Origin: Beverwykella pulmonaria
Taxonomy: Eukaryota; Ascomycota; Dothideomycetes; Pleosporales; Melanommataceae
Assembly (NCBI GenBank): GCA_001599595.1
Contig: BCHH01000004.1
Coordinates: 2,626,882 to 2,690,881, forward strand
Direction of reading: 5' to 3'
Length of the DNA: 64,000 nt
Position numbers and translations under genes: made by a program. The notes under the pieces were generated by a model. The model was not told where the DNA came from. It saw only the letters and a list, made by a program, of their open reading frames with translations, and searched no databases. Below, piece after piece: positions 53,734 to 64,000 of this stretch (position 1 is its first letter; every line of letters starts with the position of its first letter).

Positions 53734-55269
53734 ATGGCGACCCAGTATCCACCCCCCTCGAAACGCCAGAAACGCGAGCGGGGAGAGATTGCACGTCAGC
53801 AGCAAGACATCGACACCACGATTCCAGATGGCACCGTACGTGTCCGCTTCGTCGATCAGGCCACGGGAGAAAGCGGCAATCTTCCCGTCCTCACGGTCCC
53901 ACTTTCGCAAGCGTCGACGAAGAACCTCGAAATTCTTCTCAACGAACTGAAAGAGCAAGGGGATGATCGGATACCCTATCGGTTTTTCCCAGAAGGGGGC
54001 ACGGAAGCTTTGGGCGACAAGGAAGATCTATACAACTCATTGGTTAAACCGGGGAAGGTGTCGGCGGAAAGCGAAATCACTTTGCAGTACGCTCCACAGG
54101 CAGTGTTCAGAGTGAAGGCAGTCTCAAGATGTGCGTCGGCCATATCAGGACATGGGGACAACATACTTGCTGTCCAATTTTCGCCTGCGAACTCGAGCAG
54201 AATGGCGAGTGGGAGCGGAGACAAGACGGTGAGGATATGGGATTGTGATACAGGAACGCCGGTGCACACATTGAAGGGCCACACGCGATGGGTGCTCGCT
54301 GTCAGCTACTCGCCGGACGGATCTCTCTTGGCTTCAGGTGGTTACGACAACGAAGTGCGCATATGGGACCCTAACACAGGAAAACAAATTGGAGGCCCCT
54401 TGAAGGGCCATACCAACTTCATCACGTCGCTTTCCTGGGAGCCATATCATCTACAAGAGCCCAATCGCCCTCGAGTAGCATCGTCTTCGAAAGATGGCAC
54501 GGTGCGAATTTGGGATGCTATCGGCGGAAAGATCGACTCTGCACTTACGGGCCACAAAGGCAGCGTGACTTGCGTAAAATGGGGAGGGGCCGGACTCATG
54601 TACACATCTTCACACGACAAGACCATAAAGGTTTGGAATGCATCGACGGGCGCCCTCCAACACACGCTCTCTGGACACGCACATTGGGTGAACCATCTGG
54701 CTCTCTCCACTGACTTCGTTCTGCGGACATCATACCACGACCACACACGTAATGTTCCTCCCACCCTGGAAGAAAAGATCGCGAAAGCCAAATCTCGCTT
54801 CGAAAAAGCTGCAACTGTCAATGGAGAGGTCGTCGAACGTCTGGCCACTGCATCCGAGGATTGCACCATTTTCCTCTGGACTCCGCTTTCCACCCCAAAA
54901 CCAGTGACCCGTATGACCGGTCATCAAAAGCAAATCAACCAAGTATGTTTCTCGCCCGACGGTATGCTTCTCGCTTCCACGGCTTGGGACAACCACGTCA
55001 AGATTTGGTCCGCGCGCGATGGCAAGTTCCTCTTCACACTGAGGGCACACGTCGGACCCGTGTACATGGCGAGCTTCTCCGCGGATAGCAGGTTACTGGC
55101 GAGCTGTAGTAAGGACACTACGTTGAAGGTGTGGGATATGCGAACTGGCAAGTTGAAGGAGGATCTGCCGGGGCATAAGGACCAGGTGTTTGCGTTGGAT
55201 TGGAGTCCGGATGGAGAGAGGGTCGGAAGCGGAGGTGCGGATAAACAGATTAGGATCTGGAGACATTGA
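53734..55269 (+). CDS. rsa4: Ribosome assembly protein Rsa4 (Notchless/NLE)
   Basis: This is a 511-residue single-exon WD40 protein. It sits on pre-60S particles and is pulled by the Rea1 ATPase during nuclear export maturation. The N-terminal NLE domain is visible: TVRVRFVDQATGESGNLPVLTVP, ASTKNLEILLNELK, PYRFF and QAVFRVKAVSRC. Eight WD blades follow, such as GHGDNILAVQFSPANSSRMAS, GHTRWVLAVSYSPDG and GHKDQVFALDWSPDGERVGS. The end IRIWRH matches the family. The MIDAS-binding Glu of the NLE domain should be confirmed by alignment. Confidence 0.96.
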   Translation: MATQYPPPSKRQKRERGEIARQQQDIDTTIPDGTVRVRFVDQATGESGNLPVLTVPLSQASTKNLEILLNELKEQGDDRIPYRFFPEGGTEALGDKEDLYNSLVKPGKVSAESEITLQYAPQAVFRVKAVSRCASAISGHGDNILAVQFSPANSSRMASGSGDKTVRIWDCDTGTPVHTLKGHTRWVLAVSYSPDGSLLASGGYDNEVRIWDPNTGKQIGGPLKGHTNFITSLSWEPYHLQEPNRPRVASSSKDGTVRIWDAIGGKIDSALTGHKGSVTCVKWGGAGLMYTSSHDKTIKVWNASTGALQHTLSGHAHWVNHLALSTDFVLRTSYHDHTRNVPPTLEEKIAKAKSRFEKAATVNGEVVERLATASEDCTIFLWTPLSTPKPVTRMTGHQKQINQVCFSPDGMLLASTAWDNHVKIWSARDGKFLFTLRAHVGPVYMASFSADSRLLASCSKDTTLKVWDMRTGKLKEDLPGHKDQVFALDWSPDGERVGSGGADKQIRIWRH

Positions 55270-56817
55270 TAGGGCATGGAAGAGGAGCAGTGACTGCTGC
55301 AAGGGCGATAAAAAGAAAAGGGGGCGCTAGATACCAAAACATCAATCAACGACCTCGGTCTTCTTCGACATGAATGACGTAGCCTGAACAAAAAGAACAA
55401 TCGAAGAGTTGGTGTAGATTTGTCGAGACATCTAAAGAATGGGCTACCGGTACACTATGCCCGACACATCGGACATTGTCATATTAAAATACCGATAATA
55501 TGATGATGATTGTTTGTGGACGACAGTAGTGAGGTGAGGTGAGGTTGGAGATGGTTTGTCGAAACAGAGCCAGTGCGCTTTGCCAATGCGGGCCCCAGAC
55601 TTGGCTCAAAGCTTGGTGGTGATCATGGGAGAAATCCAGTCATCCCTCATCAAATGTCGAATTGATTGAGGCAGTTCGAACGGCATTGCGGTATTTAGAG
55701 AGCACGAGCGCAGGCATGAGGCATTTCTTAAGGGCTCATTTTGATAGCCTGTGCACCCACGGCAATGCAGCGGCTTTTGGTCATGAGAGATAAGCCTTTG
55801 TGATGAACAGGTCAGCCGTCTAGCAGGGGTTGTGGGTGGAGCCGAACGTTGACGGCCACACCTCGGGCTGCGTATCACGTTGTGTAGGAAAGCAGCGCGA
55901 TGCGGCATTGGGGGTGTCGACAGCTGGCTTGCAACAGCCATCATCAACTGGTCGTGTGCGGCCTTGCTTGGGGTCATTCCATGCATCGTGGGCAAGCTTC
56001 TGAGCACGAAGACGATGACATTTACCGCGATCGGCTTGCAAATTCATCATTCCTTCTGCGTCCCCGCTTTCGCATGATTGGCTAGCTGCAGGTGCTGCCG
56101 GTGCTGCTAGTGCTCGAGCTCCCCCAGCCATCAACAGCAGGCTCCTCTCGAGCCTCTCCGACCTTCCACCTCTTCACTGCGACTCCTCCACCTCTCCACT
56201 CTACCAACCCAGCTCCAATTGCTTCTCCAAAGCTTCACGCTGTAAGTGTGTGTGTTTCCTCTATCCTGCACATATCAATTGGCCCTTGGAGCTCTAGCCG
56301 GATCTCCCGCGCGTGCCGTGCGGCCAAACCAGAACCGTCCGCAATCTTGAGGCATTTTGTTTCGCAGAATTTTCTGCGATTCGAAACCTTTAAAGGCGCT
56401 CCGTCGCCCTTGGACTCTTCCAATACCTTCTTTCGATGACCCGCCTCGCTTTCCCATCGAGCCCACTCCCGTCCCATCGTTCGCGACGCTCCGCAGACCA
56501 GTTGCGCTGACGAGCTTTGTCTACTCTCCACAGCTCTCGCAAGCTTCAAACCGACGATTACTCGTTTCAATACCCGAGAGGACCGATTCGAGTCGCAAAT
56601 GTATGCACTGTCTTGTTATCCGAAGCCATTGGGCGCGTGATGGTCGAAAATCGCATCGTCGCATCGTCGAAGAGCTCCGCGCCGACCTTTGTTTACCTAT
56701 TTCCATACTTCCATCTTTTTAGTGGAACTCTTTCGTGTTTCAGCTTGTCGCAAAGGTTGAATGGGGATTTTCCAAAGTACCCTACTGACTCAAATACAGA
56801 AACAGATAACCGACATA
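55270..56817. other. Long upstream region, no gene seen
   Basis: About 1.5 kb between rsa4 and the small membrane protein gene. Many short open frames lie on both strands. The part after about 56100 is rich in CT tracts and may be a long 5' UTR, perhaps with introns. Confidence 0.4.
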
Positions 56818-57068
56818 ATGGCCGCTATTGACAAGTCCCTCATCGCGCGCAGCGAGCTCGCCGTCCACCAGCTCATGAAGAGGAAGAACTGGGCTGCCCG
56901 GGAACCCGGTGTCATCCTCGTGTTCTGCATTGTCGGCGCCATTGCCCTGCTTCTGATTGGTCTCTTCATCCAGAAGAAGGTAAGAACACCACAGTCGAGC
57001 TCTCTTCTGGACGTGTGATGTATCTAACCCGTTACTAGCTTGCTGCCCGCAGGGCTGCCCGGCAATAG
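56818..57068 (+). CDS. 63-residue single-pass membrane protein
   Basis: Exon 1 is 56818-56979 and exon 2 is 57039-57068. The 59 nt intron has a GTAAGA donor and ends TTACTAG. The protein reads MAAIDKSLIARSELAVHQLMK, then a basic stretch and a hydrophobic helix GVILVFCIVGAIALLLIGLFI (about residues 29-49). It ends with a basic tail, QKKLAARRAARQ. There is no signal peptide cleavage site, so it is probably a tail- or signal-anchored protein. Such small membrane proteins are often missed by annotation. I recognise no family. Conserved-looking intron signals and the clear helix support a real gene. Confidence 0.75.
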
Positions 57069-58090
57069 AGATACCCCGTGTCGAGAACTGAAGATGGAGG
57101 AGAGTGGAGGCGGTTGCTGTAAATGACTGGACATCGGAAACGATGCTGGAATCTGCGAACGAGATCTAGTGGGTCAAGGTCGTCTCCGGGCGAGGTTGAT
57201 TTTGGTGCCTGTATTTCCCCCCGATGTGTATATTGCTCCTTTACCTTCACACCGTCTTAGCTTGGGAGCTTCCTTCGGAGGATCGGACGACTCAGACACG
57301 GAGAGTCCGTGGTAATAATAGATAGAGGAATGCCTACAATGCGAAACGGTCAATTACAGCTCTGATTGCCTCGGCCTCTGCAAAGAGCCTCATAGTGCGC
57401 CTTGTTACTCTACATGGACTAGCTAATTGATCCGCTCTCGCGCTAACCGACTGTTGACATCATAGTAAATCTGAAGCCTCGTTCTCCGCAAGTATCTGTC
57501 ATCCTGCACGTCGGACATTATTTATCATCTAACCGCGTTTTGTGTATTACCAATAAAGTCCCCTTCAGTTCACATGCTCCGCTCTTGTGTGAGACTGAGC
57601 TAGTCAAATAAAGCAAGGTGGTACGATCTCCTTCCCCACCTTCCATCATTCCGCCGCCAAACTATCACTGCATCAGCTGCAGAATCGAGTGACTAAGAGC
57701 CCCATGTCAAATATCTAACCGTAGAACTATGCGAAGCGTATCAAGAAAAATTTACTATCTACAATAGTCGCATCAATCACTTGGTCATTAGCAAAGATGT
57801 CACGATCGCAGACTGGCTCAGAGAGTCGTTTGAAACAGGATATAAAGGATTGGGACGCGCTTATGTGACACACATGGAGATTGTATGTGCAGCAAGTCTC
57901 TTCTTGATCAAGCCAAACACTCTCTTCTTGACTGCTAGACTGATATTTTGCAGCCCACATTCGAGCTAAGCTAACAAGTCAGCTCGGTGCCTTGGTTATT
58001 GCGGTGATTGAAGTGCCATAGAATGCGTCAAATGATGCCATCTCAAGAATCCCCTTGCTAACTATGGTTCTACACCATTTCGGTCTGGGC
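57069..58090. other. No intact gene; decayed sequence
   Basis: Short broken frames, mostly AT-richer than the housekeeping blocks. A 62-codon plus-strand frame at 57781-57969 has no recognisable family. Confidence 0.4.
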
Positions 58091-58475
58091 GGTACCCATA
58101 AACACATTGCCACCCCTCGCAAGCCCTGCGACGTTCTCAAACTCAAATGAGATCGAAGTGGAGGCGGAAACATTCTTTGAAAAGCTCAAATCCCCTTTCC
58201 ACCGACATAGACACGAATACGCCGAACTACTAACGCCTCTCTCCTTCCGCTTGATCAAGATAGAGAAGGCATGGTTGTATGTCATCTGCGAGATGCAAAC
58301 GTTTCCATCTCAATAATCCGCCCCAATTCCAAGCTCTTAGCTACTGCTAGGGCAAAGTCCGCAAATATCACTCAACTTGAAACGATGACTAGAGAGGTTG
58401 CATAAGTATTACAGCAAGTGGGCTGCCGACAGTTGGGTCTGGATCGATCAGATCTGCATCTAATGGACCAATCCT
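58090..58475 (+). pseudogene. Relic of a HET-type gene
   Basis: The plus strand at 58107-58316 reads FFEKLKSPFHRHRHEYAELL in one frame. About 100 bp later another frame reads SKWAADSWVWIDQICI and then a stop. WVWIDQICI is the WIDxxCI motif of HET domains. The pieces are separated by stops and frameshifts. Confidence 0.45.
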
Positions 58476-58481
58476 GGAGCT

Positions 58482-58870
58482 GGTGCCGCAGAAAACTGAG
58501 GGTTAAGCCTCGATCTTTCGCCGAGGTCGGTCCAATCTGCATTTAATGACACAGCCAGTGTAAGCTAAGCCTAATCAGAATGGATTAACTTGACCAGGGC
58601 ATTGAGATTAAAGAGATGCGCGCTGCCCTAAAGTTGTCTCGTTTGCTCCTTAATCTCACGGAAAAGGCAAAAAGGGATATGTATCTTTTGAAATATTCTG
58701 CGTGGAAAGGGTTAAGGAATTGGCCTGATAAAACCGGAGATTGAAAAGCAATGAACTGATGCTTAAAGAATGGGACTTATAAGGCATTGATTTTGCTGAG
58801 TCAACTAATGTAACGGTCCGAGAACGGGTGCCGCTGAAAGCCGAGGGTTGAACCTCGAGTTTTGACCAAG
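58482..58870. repeat. Diverged 41 bp direct repeat pair
   Basis: A segment starting GGTGCCGC at about 58482 recurs at about 58827 with roughly 80% identity. Several of the differences are C/T or G/A. A second short pair, ATCTGCATCTAATG and ATCTGCATTTAATG, lies near 58452 and 58537. This may be a remnant of a degraded repeat. Confidence 0.5.
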
Positions 58871-58955
58871 TGCACTATTTATTGGTCATATTCCGAGAGA
58901 GTACCATCTCACAGCCCACCTATGCTGGGATATCTTTGCATGATCCATTCTCGAA

Positions 58956-60967
58956 ATGGCCGAAAGATGCGAATGCTGCCGGAATTTAGATTCGAATGCG
59001 ATAGTTTATAGCTCCGAGTGGACAACTGGCCGTGTCTTTCAAGACTACTCCATACACGCTAACGACGTCGTCAGAAAAAGCGGGGATTGTTCCATTTGTT
59101 CATTCATTCTGGACGTCCTGGATCTCTTCCTTCCCAACTGGCGGTCGAAGCGCGAGAATCTTCATTTACATGTACTTGCACCAGACAACCGACCTTTCGA
59201 AATTTGTGTCAATGAAGTTCCAGAAGACCCCAACGCCCTACTTCGAGAGCTCGTTAATGTCCAATTTTCAAATGCAAATAGTACGCCCATTCGAGTTACT
59301 CTTCAGCATGTATATTTAACTGATATAGTTATGCAGAAGCCTCCATTCCGGAACTTCCCAATTTGGGAACGAGCCGCATCCTGGAACAGAATTCAGGTGA
59401 CGCGAAGTGCATACAGTTCATCCGAGACCGCATATCCCAATGTACTTCGAAGCATCAGTTTTCTCATCTTCCGGTTGAAACATCGCTTCCGAAGCGAGTA
59501 ATTGATTTAGGGCGTGACAACGACAGCCTCCGCCTGCATGATACTGAAAATAGCGAGGGCTTCTATGCCGCTCTCAGTTACTGTTGGGGACCTGCCGCTG
59601 CTCTGATCAAATCGACCTCAGCCACGTTAGATGTCTTCAAGAGACGAATTCCGTGGTGTCAGCTCCCCAAAACACTCCAGGATGCTATAAATATTACACG
59701 TATGCTTCAGCTAAGATACATCTGGATTGACTGCCTTTGCATCATACAAGACTCACGCAAAGATTGGGAAACGGAGGCGGGGAAAATGGGTAGCTATTAC
59801 AAGAATGCTTTCATCACCATCGCCGCCTCGTCATCAAAGACGGCGCAGAGCGGCATATTTAGAGAGCGAACCGCAGTTTCTGAACCCAAAGCAATGGAAT
59901 TTACTAGCAAAAGCGGGCTGGACTACCCCATCGTAGCCCAAGTAAGACCTACAAGGCAGTGGCCTTCGCTAGTTCACGACCTGGGACCATTAACGGATCG
60001 TGGTTGGACCTTCCAGGAGCATGCCCTCTCACAGCGGATGATACATTTTTTGGAAGCTGAAATCATTTGGGAATGTTCCTCAGAGATGATATCAGAAGAT
60101 GGGCATCAGATCCAAAATGATACGTACAGTCTAATCCGGGAATTTAGCCACTCCAAAGCCTCTCCTGAGGATGCATGGAGGTCCTGCGTTCGAGCATACT
60201 CTGATCGCGCGCTAACAAACCTCGGCGACAAGTTGCCGGCCATATCAGGTATTGCATCGCATCTCCAAGAACAAAATGGGTACAACTACATCGCAGGAAT
60301 GTGGAGGGAAACCCTTGCAGCTGACATAGTATGGACTAGTTGGGGATGGGTGGATCTCGACAATCCTCCACGAATGCTACAGGCACCCTCATGGTCGTGG
60401 GCTTCTATTCATGGCGGGATTGCTTTTGCAATGGAGACAATCAACCAAGTCACGACTCCCATTACGACTTATTGCAGTATATTAGGGTTTCAAGGCGATC
60501 TCCCAAAAACAAACCCTTTCGGTGAGGTACGATCTGGCATTCTTGAGGTTTTGGGACCATTGCAAGAAGCAGAGCTTGAATACGCCGGGGAGCTCAATGA
60601 TTTTGGAACACCGGAATTCCGCCTCACGGCAATAGATCAAAGCCAACACTTAACCTTCTTCGCTGACACCTCTCTCGCGCAAATGGATTCCCGAGATCGA
60701 AATGGCTTTGCTATTAAAGTTATTAGTAGGAAAATGGCGTCGATTATGCCATTCCGTGGTAAAGTCTGGTGCTTGTGGTGCTTTACAGCTGAACAGGAAG
60801 CGTCAGACACCCAAGACTGGTTTGGTGTAGAGCCGATGCAGCTGCATGGCATAGTGCTTGGGAAAAGCCCCGAAAACCCCGAACTTTACAGACGTGTTGG
60901 TTCAGTCTCTACGTCGGGGCGCACCGTGCCATCTACAGTACCAGTCGAGACAGTTCGGATTGAATAA
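58956..60967 (+). CDS. Heterokaryon incompatibility (HET) domain protein
   Basis: This is a 651-residue protein. Exon 1 is 58956-59280 and exon 2 is 59337-60967. The 56 nt intron has a GTACGC donor, an AACTGAT branch and a GCAG acceptor in phase 1. An acceptor 8 nt earlier would change the frame. The N-terminus is Cys-rich (MAERCECCRNL, GDCSICSFILDVL). The HET domain is clear: FYAALSYCWGPAAALIKST, then LRYIWIDCLCIIQDS and GWTFQEHALSQRMIHF. The C-terminal half contains APSWSWASIHGGIAF and ends without the usual glycine/valine-rich tail. HET proteins trigger cell death after non-self recognition; the partner is unknown. Relics of similar genes lie on both sides. Confidence 0.92.
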
Positions 60968-61651
60968 GAAGCCTAAGTTGTCTGGCTTTAACTGATATAA
61001 CGTTGCATCCATCCAGTTTGAGATAATCTACGCCTCAAGATGAGAATTTTTGCGTATTCAGTGATTCGTAACCTTTTGAACTTGGTGTTTGCCGCAATCA
61101 CGTTTCCGCTGTTTTTGTAGCTGCCGGAATGGAAACCCTTTGATTTGACGTAGCTGGCGATCCAAGGATTGCCATTTGAAAAAGGGGTGTATTCCACTTG
61201 GGAGTTCCATTGGAGACTCTGGAGTATTGCATCCGGCAATCATCAATATTCATACGGTTGTATCCTGTCGCGAGAAGACCCTTTGATTCTATGGCACCTA
61301 CACTCGTCGCTTATAGAGACATGTTTAATGCTCACCTCAAAGCAAACAGACGCACGGCAAGAACTAAAGATACACTTTCGTTACTTCTTGCTCTCAACGT
61401 CGCCCCGAACGCCAGAACTGGACCCAATCGATGCTATGCACAGCCTTCGTACAGCGCTGAAAACTAGCCTAAGTGTTTCCAAACTGACTCCTTCGATAAC
61501 GCTGCCAGTCTCTGCATGACTAACACATCCATCCTTTTCCCGGTACCACTCATCGACATCTCTATCTTGCTCTCCCCGCTATAACCGTACCGACCCCCGA
61601 CCCAGACCAGCCAGATCCTGCTCCCTACACATTAGGACTGGCGCCTCTGGT
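60968..61651. other. No intact gene seen
   Basis: About 680 bp between the HET gene and a HET C-terminal relic. It may hold further decayed HET sequence, but I cannot recognise it. Confidence 0.4.
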
Positions 61652-61843
61652 ATGATGTCGGGAGAAGTTGTTACCGTGCTCTTTGATGGGAAGGTTCCAT
61701 CCATCCTCCAGCACTCGACTGCCGACCAATGGGCATTGGTCGGCGAATGCTATGTGGAGGGTTTCATGCAAGGAGAAGACCTTGTGTTTAGAGGCGAGAC
61801 TTCAGACGCTGGATTGGAGACTGAATGGTTCGATCTGGTCTAA
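61652..61843 (+). pseudogene. C-terminal fragment of a HET-type gene
   Basis: The frame reads SGEVVTVLFDGKVPSILQ, then WALVGECYVEGFMQGEDLVF. This matches the conserved end of many HET proteins, where a block like LVGECYVHGIMDGEA occurs. No HET domain in frame precedes it, so it is an orphan tail. It ends at 61843 and overlaps the stop of the opposite-strand phosphatase gene by four bases. Confidence 0.6.
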
Positions 61844-62973
61844 TCGATTGTGGGGAGAGACTCCAACCTCTCGGCCCATTGCCTGACCTCAACGAAGTCC
61901 TTTGCCCACACAATGGCCCGTTCGTCGATATCTTCCCAATTTTGTATATGCGGGCAGCGGATACCCAATCTTCTGAGTGAATCCTCCAATATCTTCTGAG
62001 ACGACGTCATTGGATCATCGCGGATGCATATCCCCAAATCGGCATCTACAAGGCATTCGAAATCCGTCCAGCTATCGCCGATGTAAAAGACGGAAATTGG
62101 CTTCATCCTCTTATCCTTGGATATCCGAAGATCCTCCAAGAAGAATGTCTTATCGCGGCTCGAGATGCACTTGCGGTGTCCTTCTACACATATTTTCCCA
62201 GTAGACTGGCCTCCGTTCTCCAAGCCTGCCAATTCGTTTGCAAAGATGCTTATGGTCATTGGTAGCTCAGCAGGTATTGTCGACTGGGGCGGTAGCGGTT
62301 TTGTATTATCTGGCGAAACCGGCCAACCCACACTCGGAAGCGGCCTGTTAAAGTCAGAGCGTGCTGCTTCTAGACACCCAGCTATGAAGGCCTTGCTCCA
62401 ATTTACGCTGAGAATGCTCACGCTTTCAGAAAGGATTTCTTTATGATTGTTGCGCATAAGGACGGAATGGAGGAAATCGTTGACGCCGGCTCGCATCTGG
62501 ATCTGACCGTTCTCCACTGCTTGAGCTGCTCCAGAGCGCAGTTGTGCAAGTGTAAGACCTGCAAATATCCTCGACGCTGAGACTCGGTCTATACTCCTCT
62601 GCTCCACTGCTTCGAGATCTTTTAGAAGTTTTCGTTCCGCTTCTATGGTGGATGGAAGGCCGGTTAAGGTGTGTTTTTTGAGAGCAGCCGAGTAGTCGAT
62701 GAGATATGCTTGCGTGGCGTTGTGCCATGCTGAAGAGATGGGGTTATTTGGGTGGGCTTCGACAGCTATGTTGACTAGAGAGTCGAGGGTGTCACGCTGA
62801 GTTATTGTGCCGTCGAAGTCGAGGATCCAGGTTATGGGACGGTCTTGTATGAAGATTGGTTTGGGCATAATAAGGGTAGATGCGTAGCGAACTGAGAGGT
62901 GAGATTGAATTGAGAAGAATGTACACAGCGGTTGGAAGACGATTCTTGACATTGAGAATGATGAAATCGGCAA
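61840..62973 (-). CDS. HAD-superfamily phosphatase
   Basis: This is a 377-residue single-exon protein. HAD motif I is ILDFDGTITQRDTLD, with the nucleophile and acid/base Asp pair. Motif IV is YIGDSWTDFECLVDADLGI. A helical cap lies between motifs I and II. The layout resembles fungal phosphoserine-phosphatase/MtnX-type enzymes, but the substrate is unknown. The N-terminal 35 residues (SHLSVRYASTL) could be a mitochondrial presequence. A start at MPKPIFIQDRPITW (62868) would remove it and leave 342 residues. Confidence 0.85.
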   Translation of the reverse strand: MPISSFSMSRIVFQPLCTFFSIQSHLSVRYASTLIMPKPIFIQDRPITWILDFDGTITQRDTLDSLVNIAVEAHPNNPISSAWHNATQAYLIDYSAALKKHTLTGLPSTIEAERKLLKDLEAVEQRSIDRVSASRIFAGLTLAQLRSGAAQAVENGQIQMRAGVNDFLHSVLMRNNHKEILSESVSILSVNWSKAFIAGCLEAARSDFNRPLPSVGWPVSPDNTKPLPPQSTIPAELPMTISIFANELAGLENGGQSTGKICVEGHRKCISSRDKTFFLEDLRISKDKRMKPISVFYIGDSWTDFECLVDADLGICIRDDPMTSSQKILEDSLRRLGIRCPHIQNWEDIDERAIVWAKDFVEVRQWAERLESLPTID

Positions 62974-63333
62974 GTTAAGTGTTCGACTGATGCAGGGCTT
63001 TCAGTTCACGCTTAGCCCCATATCGGTCAAATCCTGTCCTTTTGTTAGGGATTGAGAGGGATGACTTCTCTCTAGACTGAGTAGGAGAATGCTATAGTCA
63101 ATTCGTTATTCCCGTAATTGCATCGTGAATTCAAGGCTGGTGTTTGAGGCGCCGCACAGGAAAGCCGATCTGCTCCGAATCTTGAGCACAGACCACTTGC
63201 TTTGTCGACAATCACGCCTCACCTTATTGGTCGGTTCTTGGCCACCCATCCGAGGCAATTCCATGACAAGCACACTTGCACTCACATCACCATCTTTCAA
63301 CACACCCACACGACCACGACGCCCACACTCACA
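62974..63333. promoter_or_regulatory. Divergent promoter region phosphatase / sdh2
   Basis: About 360 bp between divergent starts. The part before 63334 is rich in CACA, as in many fungal 5' UTRs. Confidence 0.35.
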
Positions 63334-64000
63334 ATGGCAGCGACACGCACTCTCGCTCGTCTGGCCACCCGGCGGCTAGGTACGCACCCTTTCCTTCATG
63401 CCAGCACCCGCAATTGGAGCTCTCGACTGACCTTATTCGCCCCGCAGCCGTACGACCCGCCGTCTTCACACGCAGCTTCGCCTCTGTAACCGACGCGAGC
63501 AAAACCTCCACAATCAAGGAGCCCGAGCCCGGAAAAGATGCCAAAATCAAGACCTTCCAAATCTACCGCTGGAATCCCGATGAGCCGTCGTCCAAGCCGA
63601 GAATGCAGTCTTATACCCTCGATTTGAACAAGACGGGTCCGATGATGTTGGATGCGCTGATTCGGATTAAGAACGAGATTGATCCTACGTTGACGTTTCG
63701 TCGGAGTTGTCGCGAGGGAATTTGTGGGAGTTGTGCTATGAATATCGATGGCGTGAATACGTTGGCTTGCCTTTGTACGTGGTTCAATTGCACACTGGGG
63801 GTGGGATGTCTGGGCTAACGGAGATACAGGCCGTATCCCCACGGAGACGACAAAGGAATCACGCATCTACCCGCTCCCGCACATGTACGTGGTCAAAGAC
63901 CTCGTGCCCGATATGACGCTCTTCTACAAGCAATACCGCTCGGTCAAACCCTACCTACAGCGCGACACGCCCTCTCCCGACGTAAGCACTTCATCCTCCT
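63334..64000 (+). CDS. sdh2: Succinate dehydrogenase iron-sulphur subunit, 3' end outside the window
   Basis: This is complex II subunit B of the mitochondrial inner membrane. Exons are 63334-63379, 63448-63774 and 63830-63981; a GTAAGC donor follows at 63982 and the gene continues past the edge. The presequence begins [15 protein letters not shown] and continues after the splice [28 protein letters not shown] starts the ferredoxin-like domain. The [2Fe-2S] ligands are in [15 protein letters not shown] and the following LAC. The region [21 protein letters not shown] is strongly conserved. The [4Fe-4S] and [3Fe-4S] motifs lie outside the window. Confidence 0.96.

Noticed and set aside
52807..53958. 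MSH4 N-terminal extension upstream of 53400
   Set aside because: The extension overlaps the rsa4 start region, has no MSH4 similarity and is not needed to begin at MSQRV.
61169..61519. 116-codon plus-strand frame between HET pieces
   Set aside because: No HET or other motif is visible and a second frame is open over the same bases.
1..64000. CRISPR arrays, bacterial operons, tRNA or rRNA genes
   Set aside because: None was seen. The sequence is eukaryotic with spliced genes, and no tRNA or rRNA core sequence was recognised by eye.

Overview
The window is nuclear DNA of a filamentous ascomycete (Pezizomycotina). Genes are closely packed and carry many 45-80 nt introns with GTRNGT donors and CTRAY branch points. 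The content is typical of that group: CFEM and HET proteins, a NACHT-WD40 NLR and a DUF3602 protein. I cannot name the species or the class with confidence. One run of 603 Ns (42343-42945) interrupts the sequence.

Layout. 1-8.4 kb holds a partial 2OG-Fe(II) oxygenase, a DUF3602 protein, a sparse stretch with two doubtful small loci that share a ten-residue peptide, and a GPI-type CFEM protein. 8.9-36.8 kb is a dense housekeeping block: recyclin (F-box/Sec10), a SWIB/DEK_C protein, a securin-like protein, tropomyosin, Rrp17, the geranylgeranyltransferase I beta subunit, an F-BAR/DEP/RhoGAP, an Arg-rich unknown, a synaptojanin-type phosphatase, eIF3b and a BAR-PH-ArfGAP. 36.8-43.4 kb is an accessory island. 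44-57 kb returns to housekeeping: Atp11, an Erg26-like dehydrogenase, NAT9, Rpt4, Rrp9, a broken MSH4, Rsa4 and a 63-residue membrane protein. 57-62 kb is a second accessory patch, with one intact HET gene flanked by relics of HET-type genes and short diverged repeats. The window ends with a HAD phosphatase and the start of SDH2.

The most interesting object is the island at 38.3-43.3 kb. A HeLo-like (Helo_like_N/PigL_N) gene on the minus strand and a NACHT-WD40 NLR on the plus strand diverge from a 284 bp intergenic region. If the NLR start is placed at 40048, with a 70 nt intron, its N-terminus carries a 17-residue motif. That motif aligns without gaps to two pseudo-repeats at the C-terminus of the HeLo-like protein. 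Two repeats in the effector and one at the NLR N-terminus is the arrangement known for HET-S/NWD2 amyloid signalling, here with a HELLP-like effector domain. The NLR ends in near-identical 126 bp WD40 repeats that differ almost only at a few amino-acid-changing codons, as in the HET-D/E/R family, and the assembly gap falls inside this array. A decayed Tc1/mariner transposase borders the island. This is a candidate programmed-cell-death signalosome. The gene structures and the motif match are read from sequence; the function is inferred.
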